Assembly (NCBI GenBank): GCA_025938055.1
Contig: JAICQC010000228.1
Span: 1-7,683, forward strand
Reading direction: 5' to 3'
DNA from: Anaerolineales bacterium
GTDB taxonomy: Bacteria; Chloroflexota; Anaerolineae; Anaerolineales; Villigracilaceae
Length of the DNA: 7,683 bases
The notes under the pieces are model-generated. The model was given only the letters and a program-made list of their open reading frames with translations, did not search any database and was not told the origin of the DNA. Shown here piece by piece: positions 1 through 5,624 of this stretch. Numbering within the stretch: the first letter of the stretch is position 1; each line of letters starts with the position of its first letter. The position numbers and the translations under genes are program-made.

Positions 1-31
1 ACTTAAGCAGATCGCGCAACACTCTGAACAT
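1..31 (-). CDS. ABC transporter permease, second subunit (DppC/OppC type by position), start only
   Basis: Only the first ten codons lie in the window (MFRVLRDLLK), so the protein itself cannot be recognised. The start is supported by an AGGAG ribosome binding site seven bases upstream of the ATG, and the gene begins nine bases after the TAG stop of the DppB-type permease, which implies translational coupling in one operon. In family-5 peptide/oligosaccharide ABC transporters the gene after the DppB-type permease is normally the DppC-type permease, and a short basic N-terminus before the first membrane helix fits that. The assignment is inferred from gene order only. Confidence 0.6.
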   Translation of the reverse strand, partial: MFRVLRDLLK

Positions 32-40
32 ACGTCTCTC

Positions 41-1051
41 CTACTGGTAGCGCACTCGCGGATCGAACAGTGGGTAAATTAAATCCATGAGAAAAACAGT
101 GACAGCCACGCCGATGATCGAGTAAATGGCAATACCCATGATCATGGAATAATCGTTCCTCAAGACCGCGGCCATGGTCAGCATGCCAAGCCCCGGGAAG
201 CCAAAGACGACCTCCATGATGAGGGCGCCGCTGAAGACCGCTCCAAGCGACATAGCCAACCCGGTGAGCTGTGGCAGTAAAGCGTTGCGCATGATGTAAT
301 AATTGAGGATCCTACTTTTTTTCAGGCCGGCAGTTTCGGCATAAACCACATAGTCCTCGGAGATGATGTTGGAGGTAAGTGATTTCATACCAATAAACCA
401 ACCACCAAACCCGACCAGCACCAGGGTGGCTGCCGGGAGCACAGAATGCTTGATGTAGATCCAGATAAACCCGAGAGACCAACTCGGATGAGTTCCGACC
501 GGGTAAGCCCCGCCGAAGGGGAAGATCGGGATGAAATAGGCAAACACCACCAGCAGAACGATAGCCACAATGTAGTATGGGATAGGACGGACAGCCTGGC
601 CAAGTACCTCGACCACGTTCAAGGCTTTGCTTTTAGGATAGTAGCTCGACAGGGCGCCAAACAGGTTACCAAAAATCCACGAAATAATCACTGCAGTGAT
701 CAACAGGCTGAGCGTGTAGGGCATGGCCTGGCCAATCATCTCGGACACCGGAGTCGGGAAATTCGCGAGCGAGGGCCCGAGGTTACCCTGGAGCAAGCGA
801 CCCCAAAACGCGAAATACTGTTGGATCGAACTGCCAGACAGTCCATACAGATCTGTTAGAGCGGCGCGCATGGATGCGATGGATTGGGGGTCGAGGCTCT
901 CACCCCTCGCCATCATCATAGATATCTGCGCTTCTACCGGGTTCGTGGGAGCGAGCCGGGGAATGATAAAGGTGACCGTGATCCCAACAAAAATGATCGT
1001 CAAGAACTGGAGGAACCGCGGAATTAAATAACGGAGTATGAACCTTCTCAT
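41..1051 (-). CDS. ABC transporter permease, DppB/OppB family
   Basis: Inner-membrane channel subunit of a family-5 (peptide/nickel/oligosaccharide) ABC importer, 336 residues, the usual length for DppB/OppB. The N-terminal helix is at about residues 9-30 and is followed by a large external loop with the family's LYGL and Q-Y segments (68-90). Further helices lie near 112-135, 158-178, 203-222, 262-284 and 302-325. The cytoplasmic EAA loop that docks on the ATPase is visible at about 233-260 (YAETAGL...RNALLP). The typical FGFPGLG (283-289) and the C-terminal DPRVRYQ are present. The frame stays open to 1141, but the ATG at 1051 has AGAGGT about eight bases upstream and gives the canonical N-terminus. 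It lies 150 bases after the binding-protein gene, with a strong stem-loop between them, and ends nine bases before the next permease. Substrate cannot be read from this subunit. Confidence 0.93.
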   Translation of the reverse strand: MRRFILRYLIPRFLQFLTIIFVGITVTFIIPRLAPTNPVEAQISMMMARGESLDPQSIASMRAALTDLYGLSGSSIQQYFAFWGRLLQGNLGPSLANFPTPVSEMIGQAMPYTLSLLITAVIISWIFGNLFGALSSYYPKSKALNVVEVLGQAVRPIPYYIVAIVLLVVFAYFIPIFPFGGAYPVGTHPSWSLGFIWIYIKHSVLPAATLVLVGFGGWFIGMKSLTSNIISEDYVVYAETAGLKKSRILNYYIMRNALLPQLTGLAMSLGAVFSGALIMEVVFGFPGLGMLTMAAVLRNDYSMIMGIAIYSIIGVAVTVFLMDLIYPLFDPRVRYQ

Positions 1052-1073
1052 TTGGACTACCTCTAACATGATG

Positions 1074-1111
1074 CTCCACAGCGGCTGCCGTTTTAGACAA
1101 CCGCTGTGGAG
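1074..1111 (-). other. Intergenic stem-loop between binding-protein and permease genes
   Basis: A perfect 11-bp inverted repeat, CTCCACAGCGG and CCGCTGTGGAG, closes a 16-base loop. On the transporter mRNA it lies after the binding-protein stop codon and 22 bases before the permease start. No run of T follows it on the minus strand, so it is not a standard intrinsic terminator. Stem-loops at this position in transporter operons are known to protect the upstream binding-protein message from 3' decay or to reduce read-through, giving an excess of binding protein over channel. That role is inferred here. Confidence 0.75.
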
Positions 1112-1201
1112 AGGAGAGAATGTTGCAGCCTTTTTCGTCAACGGTCGCGTTCAACTCATGGCACCAGCCCAATGAGCAGCGCAACTTTTACAGCAGCGAG
1201 G

Positions 1202-3160
1202 TCATGCATTCTTGGGTTTGATCTTGACGAACATATACTTGGTGTTCGCCCAGTTCGGCACCGGGTCCGTGTAGGGATCATCAATCGATGGATAGCCCGT
1301 AAAGTAGGTGGTGTCCATCGTCGTGAAGACATTGTACGCCATGAGCGGGGTAATCGGCATCTCCTGTACGGCGAGTTTGCAATACTCCAGTCCCAGCTCG
1401 ACGCCCTGGGGATCATCGAACGAGATCTTCTGGATGCTTTCGATGATCCCGTCGAGTTCAGGGTTCTTCCAGCGCATACTGTTGGAGCCGGCAGCAGGTT
1501 CGCCGCTTGGTACGTAGAACTTCGAGTGCCAGGAGTTAAGGAAGAAGAACAGGTCAGGATCCCCACCCCAGGTCTCGATCGTCCAGGCCAGGTTGGCGGA
1601 GTATTCGCCGCTGCCCATGATGGGCCACGGATTGGCCTGGGCGTCGAGGGTAGTGTCGATGCCGAAAGCCTTCCAGCTCTCAACGATCGCAGCGGCAGCC
1701 CGGTTCATGGTCGGGTTGGATTCGCCCATGCTCATCATCGGCACCTTGAAGGGCGAGCCGTCAGGCAGGGCCCACATGTCGCCATCCTTCTTCATGCCGG
1801 CATCGAGCATCAACTGCTCGGCAGCTTCCAGATCGTATTTCCACCAACCAGCCCCAATATACTGCTTGATGATTTCGGGATCGGTTGGCACCAGATCGCC
1901 CAGGCTCTCGCGGGCTAAATCGGCAATCCGTTGGGCGGCGGTTGGATCGTAGGGCTTGTAATCCTGCCCGCCCACCTTGAGGGTAAAGTCATTCAACCAG
2001 GATTCCAGCGGCGCGTGATAGAACTGGGGGTACATACCGGTCGGCGGGACGTGGATGGCGGAGATCGTTGCCGCGCCTTTGTAGGAGGCCAGAGCAACCT
2101 GGGCAATATCGATCGCCAGGGTCAGCGCCCAGCGGACTTCTTTCTTGTCCAGGCCGGGTTTTTCGTTGTTATAGATGACGGCCGGCAGGGTGGGATCGGG
2201 ATGCGCCCAGGGGAACGATTTGAACCAGCCAATCGAGGTTGGGTTGTTCTTAGCAAGCGTGATGCGGCCTTCCGGAGTAATATCGTGAATCACATCGAGT
2301 TCATGGTTGGTTTGGGCAATGACGCGCTTATCGCTTGGGCCCGGGTCAATGTACATCGCGTACTTGACATCCACAGTGCCCAGGCGAGCGAGCGAGGTCT
2401 TCTGCCAATCTTCGCGCCGCTCCCATAAGTACCATTTGCCGTTGGGATCAAAGTCCTTGAGTGTGTAGGCGCCCAGGCTGACCGGCGGGTTGAACTTGAA
2501 CGCTACTGGGTCTGCCTCCTTTTCAAAAATGTGCTTGGGCATGATGAAGGTGGCTCCCCAGCGCACAGTGAAGGATGTGTGGAAGCGCGAATTGGGGTTC
2601 TGCAGGTGGAAGACAACGGTATATTTGTCGGGCTGTTCCAGCTTTTCGATACTGCCCGAGAACAGGCCATTACCCCCCAATCCAGCGTTCTTCATAATGG
2701 TATCGACGGTATAGTACACGTCATCTGCCGTGAACTCCACACCATCACTCCACATGAGTCCCTCGCGAAGCTTGACGGTCATCTGCGTGAAGTCGTCATT
2801 GTAGATCGGCTGCTCGGCTGCCAGGGCATTATCCCATACACCGTCGACTCCCGCATCCGGGTCGATGTACCACAGGGCATCCAGGGCCAGCTGCTGGAGT
2901 CCACATACCCAGGAGCCGCTGTAGCCGGCCCGCCAGCGGTTGAAGTCATCTGCCGGTTGCACAGTCCCTGATGGGTTCTCCAGGATGAGGCACTGATCCC
3001 TGGGAACGCCAGGTTGAACTTCCCCTGCTGCAGGCGCAGTAGCCCCTTCCTCCGAGGTTGGCGCGGGGAGGGAAGGTGCGCAAGCCTGCAGGGCGCCAGC
3101 TGCTGTAAATACGGCAGCTAGCTTTAAAAACTCTCGTCTGGTGGTGGCACGCTTTCTCAT
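1202..3160 (-). CDS. Family-5 ABC transporter substrate-binding lipoprotein (SBP_bac_5; peptide or oligosaccharide)
   Basis: Extracytoplasmic solute-binding protein of 652 residues that captures substrate for the two permeases downstream. The N-terminus carries a twin-arginine motif (RREFLK, residues 8-13), a hydrophobic stretch and a lipobox LQAC with Cys27 as the likely lipid anchor, then a Pro/Ala/Thr/Glu-rich linker to about residue 52. The family-5 signature follows, including WSDGVEFTADDV (137-148). The length is above that of E. coli DppA/OppA and typical of the larger members that in Thermotoga and others bind oligosaccharides. I chose the ATG at 3160 because GGAGGAAG lies just upstream; the other in-frame ATG at 3172 overlaps that site. 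It ends in TGA. The neighbouring LacI regulator and sugar-acid enzymes favour a carbohydrate or sugar-acid substrate, but the fold alone does not distinguish this from peptides. No ATPase gene is in the window. Confidence 0.93.
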   Translation of the reverse strand: MRKRATTRREFLKLAAVFTAAGALQACAPSLPAPTSEEGATAPAAGEVQPGVPRDQCLILENPSGTVQPADDFNRWRAGYSGSWVCGLQQLALDALWYIDPDAGVDGVWDNALAAEQPIYNDDFTQMTVKLREGLMWSDGVEFTADDVYYTVDTIMKNAGLGGNGLFSGSIEKLEQPDKYTVVFHLQNPNSRFHTSFTVRWGATFIMPKHIFEKEADPVAFKFNPPVSLGAYTLKDFDPNGKWYLWERREDWQKTSLARLGTVDVKYAMYIDPGPSDKRVIAQTNHELDVIHDITPEGRITLAKNNPTSIGWFKSFPWAHPDPTLPAVIYNNEKPGLDKKEVRWALTLAIDIAQVALASYKGAATISAIHVPPTGMYPQFYHAPLESWLNDFTLKVGGQDYKPYDPTAAQRIADLARESLGDLVPTDPEIIKQYIGAGWWKYDLEAAEQLMLDAGMKKDGDMWALPDGSPFKVPMMSMGESNPTMNRAAAAIVESWKAFGIDTTLDAQANPWPIMGSGEYSANLAWTIETWGGDPDLFFFLNSWHSKFYVPSGEPAAGSNSMRWKNPELDGIIESIQKISFDDPQGVELGLEYCKLAVQEMPITPLMAYNVFTTMDTTYFTGYPSIDDPYTDPVPNWANTKYMFVKIKPKNA

Positions 3161-3197
3161 TTCTTCCTCCATGGATGGATTGTGAATTGGACCGAAT

Positions 3198-3224
3198 GGC
3201 TACGCTTGCCTCATGCAAGCTGCC
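3198..3224 (-). other. Leader hairpin upstream of the binding-protein gene
   Basis: On the minus strand GCTTGC and GCAAGC form a perfect 6-bp stem around ATGAG, and an outer GGC/GCC pair extends it across a small asymmetric internal loop. It ends about 37 bases before the binding-protein start, in the 5' leader. There is no U-tract after it. It may influence leader stability or ribosome access; nothing more can be said from sequence. Confidence 0.35.
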
Positions 3225-3389
3225 TTCAAAAAGGAAAAATCGAACCCGACCGCCTGGTTGAAATAACCATCATTCCCGCCGTGTGGCAAATTACACAGGA
3301 ACATGATTTTTCCCTTGACAACCTCGTCTTTCACAAACATAAAGTATGGACTCGAGAAAGAATTCTTAAATTGTAAGGATAGTAAACTT

Positions 3390-3399
3390 AGAAATTTCT
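3390..3399. promoter_or_regulatory. Palindrome at the predicted transporter transcription start
   Basis: AGAAATTTCT is a perfect 10-bp palindrome lying immediately downstream of the minus-strand -10 element, over the expected start point. A repressor bound here would block the promoter. The sequence lacks the central CG common to LacI-family operators, and short AT palindromes arise easily in AT-rich DNA, so the call is tentative. Confidence 0.25.
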
Positions 3400-3402
3400 T
3401 AA

Positions 3403-3431
3403 ATATTATCATGCATAAAATCGAAAGTCAA
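3403..3431 (-). promoter_or_regulatory. Sigma-70-type promoter for the transporter operon
   Basis: On the minus strand TTGACT (3431-3426; five of six to consensus) is followed after exactly 17 bases by TAATAT (3408-3403). An overlapping hexamer GATAAT (3410-3405) matches the -10 consensus better but with a 15-base spacer. Transcription would start near 3396 and proceed into the binding-protein gene. The AT-rich upstream flank resembles an UP-element context. Confidence 0.55.
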
Positions 3432-3656
3432 CATTAAATTTCTTGTTTTTGTTCATATATTTTTAGAACATTTTCAATCTTGTTTAATTCAGGTTTTTTG
3501 CCTGCATAGGGAGATTAGTTCATGTTTTAACGAGGAAATGGGCTGTTTTTCCGGCAAACCTTTCTAGTTTTATGAGATTTCTCCCACAAGTTAAACCCCT
3601 TAACCTTTCAGCTTATTCACTCCAATAATCTGACAAATTTCGATTCAGGATGCCTA

Positions 3657-3685
3657 TTGCATTTAGTCGAACAAAGGATTAAAAT
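3657..3685 (+). promoter_or_regulatory. Candidate promoter for the LacI-family regulator
   Basis: TTGCAT (3657-3662) and TAAAAT (3680-3685; five of six) are separated by 17 bases, predicting a start near 3692 and a leader of about 90 bases to the TTG start codon. The -35 matches consensus at only three positions, so a weak promoter would be expected, as is usual for a repressor gene. Confidence 0.35.
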
Positions 3686-3766
3686 ATTGTCATCGTTGTT
3701 CATTATTAATTGTGGTATCTTTCTGTCCCAAACAAAATGGATCACCCCGGATGGATTTTGATTTGG

Positions 3767-3773
3767 GGAGGAG
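3767..3773 (+). promoter_or_regulatory. Ribosome binding site that favours the TTG start of the regulator
   Basis: GGAGGAG lies ten bases before an in-frame TTG at 3784. Neither alternative in-frame start upstream (GTG 3712, ATG 3751) has a recognisable purine-rich site. The spacing is slightly long, so the start remains open. Confidence 0.5.
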
Positions 3774-3787
3774 TGAAAACGCTTTGG
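3774..3787. promoter_or_regulatory. LacI-family/cre-like operator candidate over the regulator's own translation start
   Basis: TGAAAACGCTTTGG agrees with the classical cre consensus TGWAANCGNTNWCA at all positions but the last two, and has the centred CG expected for LacI-family operators. It lies between the ribosome binding site and the TTG start of the LacI-type gene. A protein bound here, about 85 bases after the predicted transcription start, could act as a roadblock for autoregulation. I found no equally good second copy at the transporter promoter. Confidence 0.35.
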
Positions 3788-4893
3788 TTAATGATGCCAA
3801 GATCGGATCATATAAAGCGCCGACGATGCGCGATGTAGCTGAGGCCGCGGATGTTTCCCTTTCGACCGTTTCGCTGGTGGTGAACGGAAAACCGGGCGTG
3901 AGTCATAACCGGCGTGAGAGAGTTCTGAAGGTCATTGAAGAGCTCAATTACTTGGCAGGGGGACGCAAAAAATCGGCCGTGGAGACTAAAATCATTGGGC
4001 TTCTGATGGAATCTCTGTCCGAAGCTTCACGGAGCGAGGGATTTTACGTTCGGATCGTCTCGGGAATCGAGGAAGCCGCATATGAACTGGGTTACCAGGT
4101 GTTGCTGCATGTCTATCGCCCAGCCATTGACCCCCTCCATAGCATTCGCGAGCTGATGGGGCGCGATGTGGATGGGCTGATTATTGCAAACGATGGTGAT
4201 ATCACACCCAACGTAATCCAGAACATCGCTGAAGCCAGTATTCCAATGGTTCTGGTAGAGAACTTTCAAAAATTCCCGACCCATGCGGTGACCGCCGATA
4301 ATTTTACTGCCGGGCGTGTCATGACGGAATATCTGATCCAGTTGGGACACCGGCGGATCGGCGCACTTGGTGGACCGGATAAATACAGTAGCCTGCGTGA
4401 TCGAATGCGCGGTTACCATATTGCTATGTTGGAAAATGGTTTGCTGCTTGACCCCAGCCTGCAGCCAAGCTCCGTCTCTGGTAACCCCAGAAAAGGGTAT
4501 GTGCAGATGCAAAAACTCATTGCCCTTCCCGAGCCTCCGACCGCTGTTTTTGCTGTAAGCGACCGGGCGGCATTTGGGGCGATGGAGGCCATCAAGGATG
4601 CCGGGTTAACCTGTCCTGATGACATTTCTGTGGTCGGCATTGACGATGTGAGGGATAGCGCATATAGCACCCCCTCGCTGACCACCTTCAGTGTTCCCAA
4701 ATATGATTTGGGCAAGACCGCAGTGCTGATGCTCCACAACCTGACACTGGATAAGTCGATACCACCTGCCAGAACCGTTCTCCACGGGAAGATCCTTGTG
4801 CGGCAGTCGACTGCCCCGCCGCGTCAAAAACCTTTACAGGGGAGGTTTAATGGCGCTGCTGCAACCATCACGGTTAATCCGCGCAATGAGTAG
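3784..4893 (+). CDS. LacI-family transcriptional regulator
   Basis: Sugar-responsive DNA-binding repressor, 369 residues from the TTG start. The helix-turn-helix is at about 14-36 (TMRDVAEAADVSLSTVSLVVNG). The periplasmic-binding-protein-like effector domain runs from about residue 70 (IIGLLMES) to 350 and includes VTADNFTAGR, LGHRRIGALGG, VSDRAAFGAMEAI and SVVGIDD, all typical positions around the sugar site. The C-terminus has the usual VLHGKILVRQS strand followed by a tail of about 30 residues without clear function. The hinge after the HTH reads LNYLAGGRKKSAVETK and lacks the P-N/S-x-x-A-R-x-L helix whose Leu normally wedges into the central CG of the operator. The frame opens at GTG 3712 and has an ATG at 3751; I prefer 3784 because of the GGAGGAG site. 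Divergent from the transporter and next to a dead kinase, it probably controls the transporter and possibly itself; the effector is unknown. Confidence 0.93.
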   Translation: MVNDAKIGSYKAPTMRDVAEAADVSLSTVSLVVNGKPGVSHNRRERVLKVIEELNYLAGGRKKSAVETKIIGLLMESLSEASRSEGFYVRIVSGIEEAAYELGYQVLLHVYRPAIDPLHSIRELMGRDVDGLIIANDGDITPNVIQNIAEASIPMVLVENFQKFPTHAVTADNFTAGRVMTEYLIQLGHRRIGALGGPDKYSSLRDRMRGYHIAMLENGLLLDPSLQPSSVSGNPRKGYVQMQKLIALPEPPTAVFAVSDRAAFGAMEAIKDAGLTCPDDISVVGIDDVRDSAYSTPSLTTFSVPKYDLGKTAVLMLHNLTLDKSIPPARTVLHGKILVRQSTAPPRQKPLQGRFNGAAATITVNPRNE

Positions 4894-4916
4894 ACTTCTA
4901 TCAATCTGCTGATTTG

Positions 4917-4939
4917 TCGTCCATTCTTATTTTGGACGA
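4917..4939 (+). terminator. Weak stem-loop after the regulator gene
   Basis: TCGTCC and GGACGA form a 6-bp stem with an 11-base T-rich loop 23 bases after the regulator's stop. No T-run follows, so at best this is a weak terminator or 3' end stabiliser. Confidence 0.2.
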
Positions 4940-5012
4940 ACTGGAAGCAAACAGGGAAAGGAAGAGAAAGAAGTCTTCTAGGCAGATGGTGACGCAGAAA
5001 GTGACAAGAAAA

Positions 5013-5234
5013 ATGAAAGACCCTTCCCCGCTGGTTGTGGGTCTCGATTCCAGTACGACCGCTTGCAAGGCAATCGTCTGAGATTGTCGTGGTAGATCTA
5101 TTGCCAGTGGATATAGTGCTCATGCCCTGTTGGCTCCCCAGCCTGCCTGGCATGAGCAATTTGCTGAATCCTGGTGGGTATCAATGACTCACGCGATTCG
5201 ACAGGCTGTGAGTCAAGTAGATAATAGACGCGTA
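5013..5234 (+). pseudogene. FGGY-family sugar kinase (xylulokinase-like), truncated N-terminal fragment with in-frame stop
   Basis: An ATG at 5013 opens a frame with the FGGY N-terminal phosphate-binding strand (PLVVGLDSSTTACKAIV). It meets TGA at 5079-5081 exactly where the family has Trp of a V-W-D motif, and continues in the same frame with family-like sequence: HALLAPQPAWHEQ, then ESWWVSMTHAIRQAV and VDNRRV. Similarity ends near 5234; the frame then runs to TAG at 5262. Full FGGY kinases are about 480-520 residues, so only about 74 codons remain. In xylulokinase and its relatives this segment is the start of domain I. No strong ribosome binding site is visible before the ATG; an in-frame ATG at 4986 is an alternative. 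The gene follows the regulator on the same strand and probably once phosphorylated a ketopentose or related sugar. It cannot make an active kinase now. Confidence 0.8.
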
Positions 5235-5239
5235 TGGTT

Positions 5240-5257
5240 TAAAAACCTCATCCGAAG
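5240..5257 (+). repeat. Left inverted repeat of the 249-bp element
   Basis: TAAAAACCTCATCC at 5240-5253, followed by GAAG. It pairs with the inverted copy at 5471-5488 at 17 of 18 positions, 14 of them contiguous. It begins directly after recognisable kinase sequence stops. Confidence 0.7.
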
Positions 5258-5470
5258 AAACTAGGAATAAGTATATGGTTTTTTCACCATTTATGAGCAA
5301 AAAGTAAGCTCACAATGCTGGAGATCTAGCGTGTTATTCTGAACGGAAATATGTAGTTTCGCTGAACAGGCGTTTTCAGTACAAAGAAATGACTAGGATA
5401 GGGGTTACTGTACGGAAATAAAATCAAAGGTGTGAACAGGACCCGTGTGCCGGCTTTCTGGAGTAAAACA

Positions 5471-5488
5471 CTTTGGATGAGGTTTTTA
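5471..5488 (-). repeat. Right inverted repeat of the 249-bp element
   Basis: Read on the minus strand this is TAAAAACCTCATCC followed by AAAG. Its outer two bases provide the TA of the stop codon that ends the UlaG-like fragment, so the gene is broken exactly at this repeat. Confidence 0.7.
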
Positions 5489-5614
5489 CAGGGTACGCGC
5501 CCCGCCTTTGATGCCAAACCCAGACTGCCCAAGCGTCCAGAGAGCCAACTGCCGGTACGGTACCACAAGTTGCTCGATCTGCGTGACCAGACCTACTTGA
5601 GTCAATTCGGTCAT
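5486..5614 (-). pseudogene. UlaG-like metallo-beta-lactamase-fold hydrolase, truncated N-terminal fragment
   Basis: The ATG at 5614 starts ten bases after the FAH gene's stop, with AGGAAG six bases upstream overlapping that TAG; it is clearly the third gene of the operon. The 42 residues include LWTLGQSGFGIKGGARTL, matching the start of UlaG-type (L-ascorbate-6-phosphate lactonase-like) proteins, where the next residues are normally YIDPYLS. Instead a TAA formed by the inverted repeat ends the frame. The HxHxDH metal-binding motif and more than 300 further residues are missing, so no activity is possible. In a sugar-acid operon such a protein would plausibly be a lactonase, but that is inference from 42 residues and context. 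Confidence 0.75.
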
Positions 5615-5624
5615 TGCATTCTTC

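Larger units (their letters stand above)
3161..3783. promoter_or_regulatory. Divergent, AT-rich control region between transporter operon and lacI-type regulator
   Basis: This 623-base stretch has no convincing gene. The part from about 3360 to 3720 is visibly AT-rich. It holds the transporter promoter (minus strand), a candidate regulator promoter (plus strand), a palindrome at the predicted transporter start point, a leader hairpin at 3198-3224 and several weaker dyads: GTTAA/TTAAC at 3590-3604, and an imperfect one centred on CCGG at 3545-3560. If the transporter promoter is right, the mRNA has a leader of about 235 bases. I could not match this leader to a known riboswitch. Confidence 0.6.
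5240..5488. mobile_element. Short inverted-repeat-bounded element, MITE or IS remnant
   Basis: A 249-base segment with matching 18-bp terminal inverted repeats (17/18) separates two truncated genes and has no convincing coding capacity. Its interior is AT-richer than the flanking genes and contains two short words repeated at nearly equal spacing: ACGGAAATA at 5343 and 5412, and TGAACAGG at 5363 and 5433. I see no target-site duplication at the outer edges, which is expected if the element took part in a deletion. The transposon family could not be recognised from the repeats. The borders are placed by the inverted repeats and by where kinase and hydrolase similarity end; they could be off by a few bases, especially on the left (5235-5240). 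Confidence 0.55.

Noticed and set aside
446..859. Plus-strand open frames across the permease gene
   Set aside because: They run antisense to a clear permease, have arginine/glutamine-rich low-similarity translations and no ribosome binding site.
1074..1111. Intrinsic terminator ending the binding-protein transcript
   Set aside because: The stem is strong but no T-run follows on the minus strand, and the permease has no separate promoter that I can see.
1106..1918. Long plus-strand frame opposite the binding-protein gene
   Set aside because: It is antisense to a well-supported gene with strong family motifs; the translation shows no recognisable domain.
3182..3376. Small plus-strand frame (64 codons) in the divergent spacer
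   Set aside because: No ribosome binding site or recognisable motif, and it overlaps the predicted leader and hairpin of the transporter mRNA.
5079..5081. TGA as a selenocysteine codon
   Set aside because: The column is a conserved Trp in the family, no SECIS-like hairpin is evident just after it, and the gene is truncated anyway.
5294..5312. TGAGC/GCTCA hairpin in the element as a terminator for the dehydratase operon
   Set aside because: Only a 5-bp stem with no following T-run in the operon's direction.
5326..5568. Minus-strand frame of 80 codons spanning the element
   Set aside because: It crosses the inverted repeat and overlaps the UlaG-like fragment in another frame; no transposase motif or start site.
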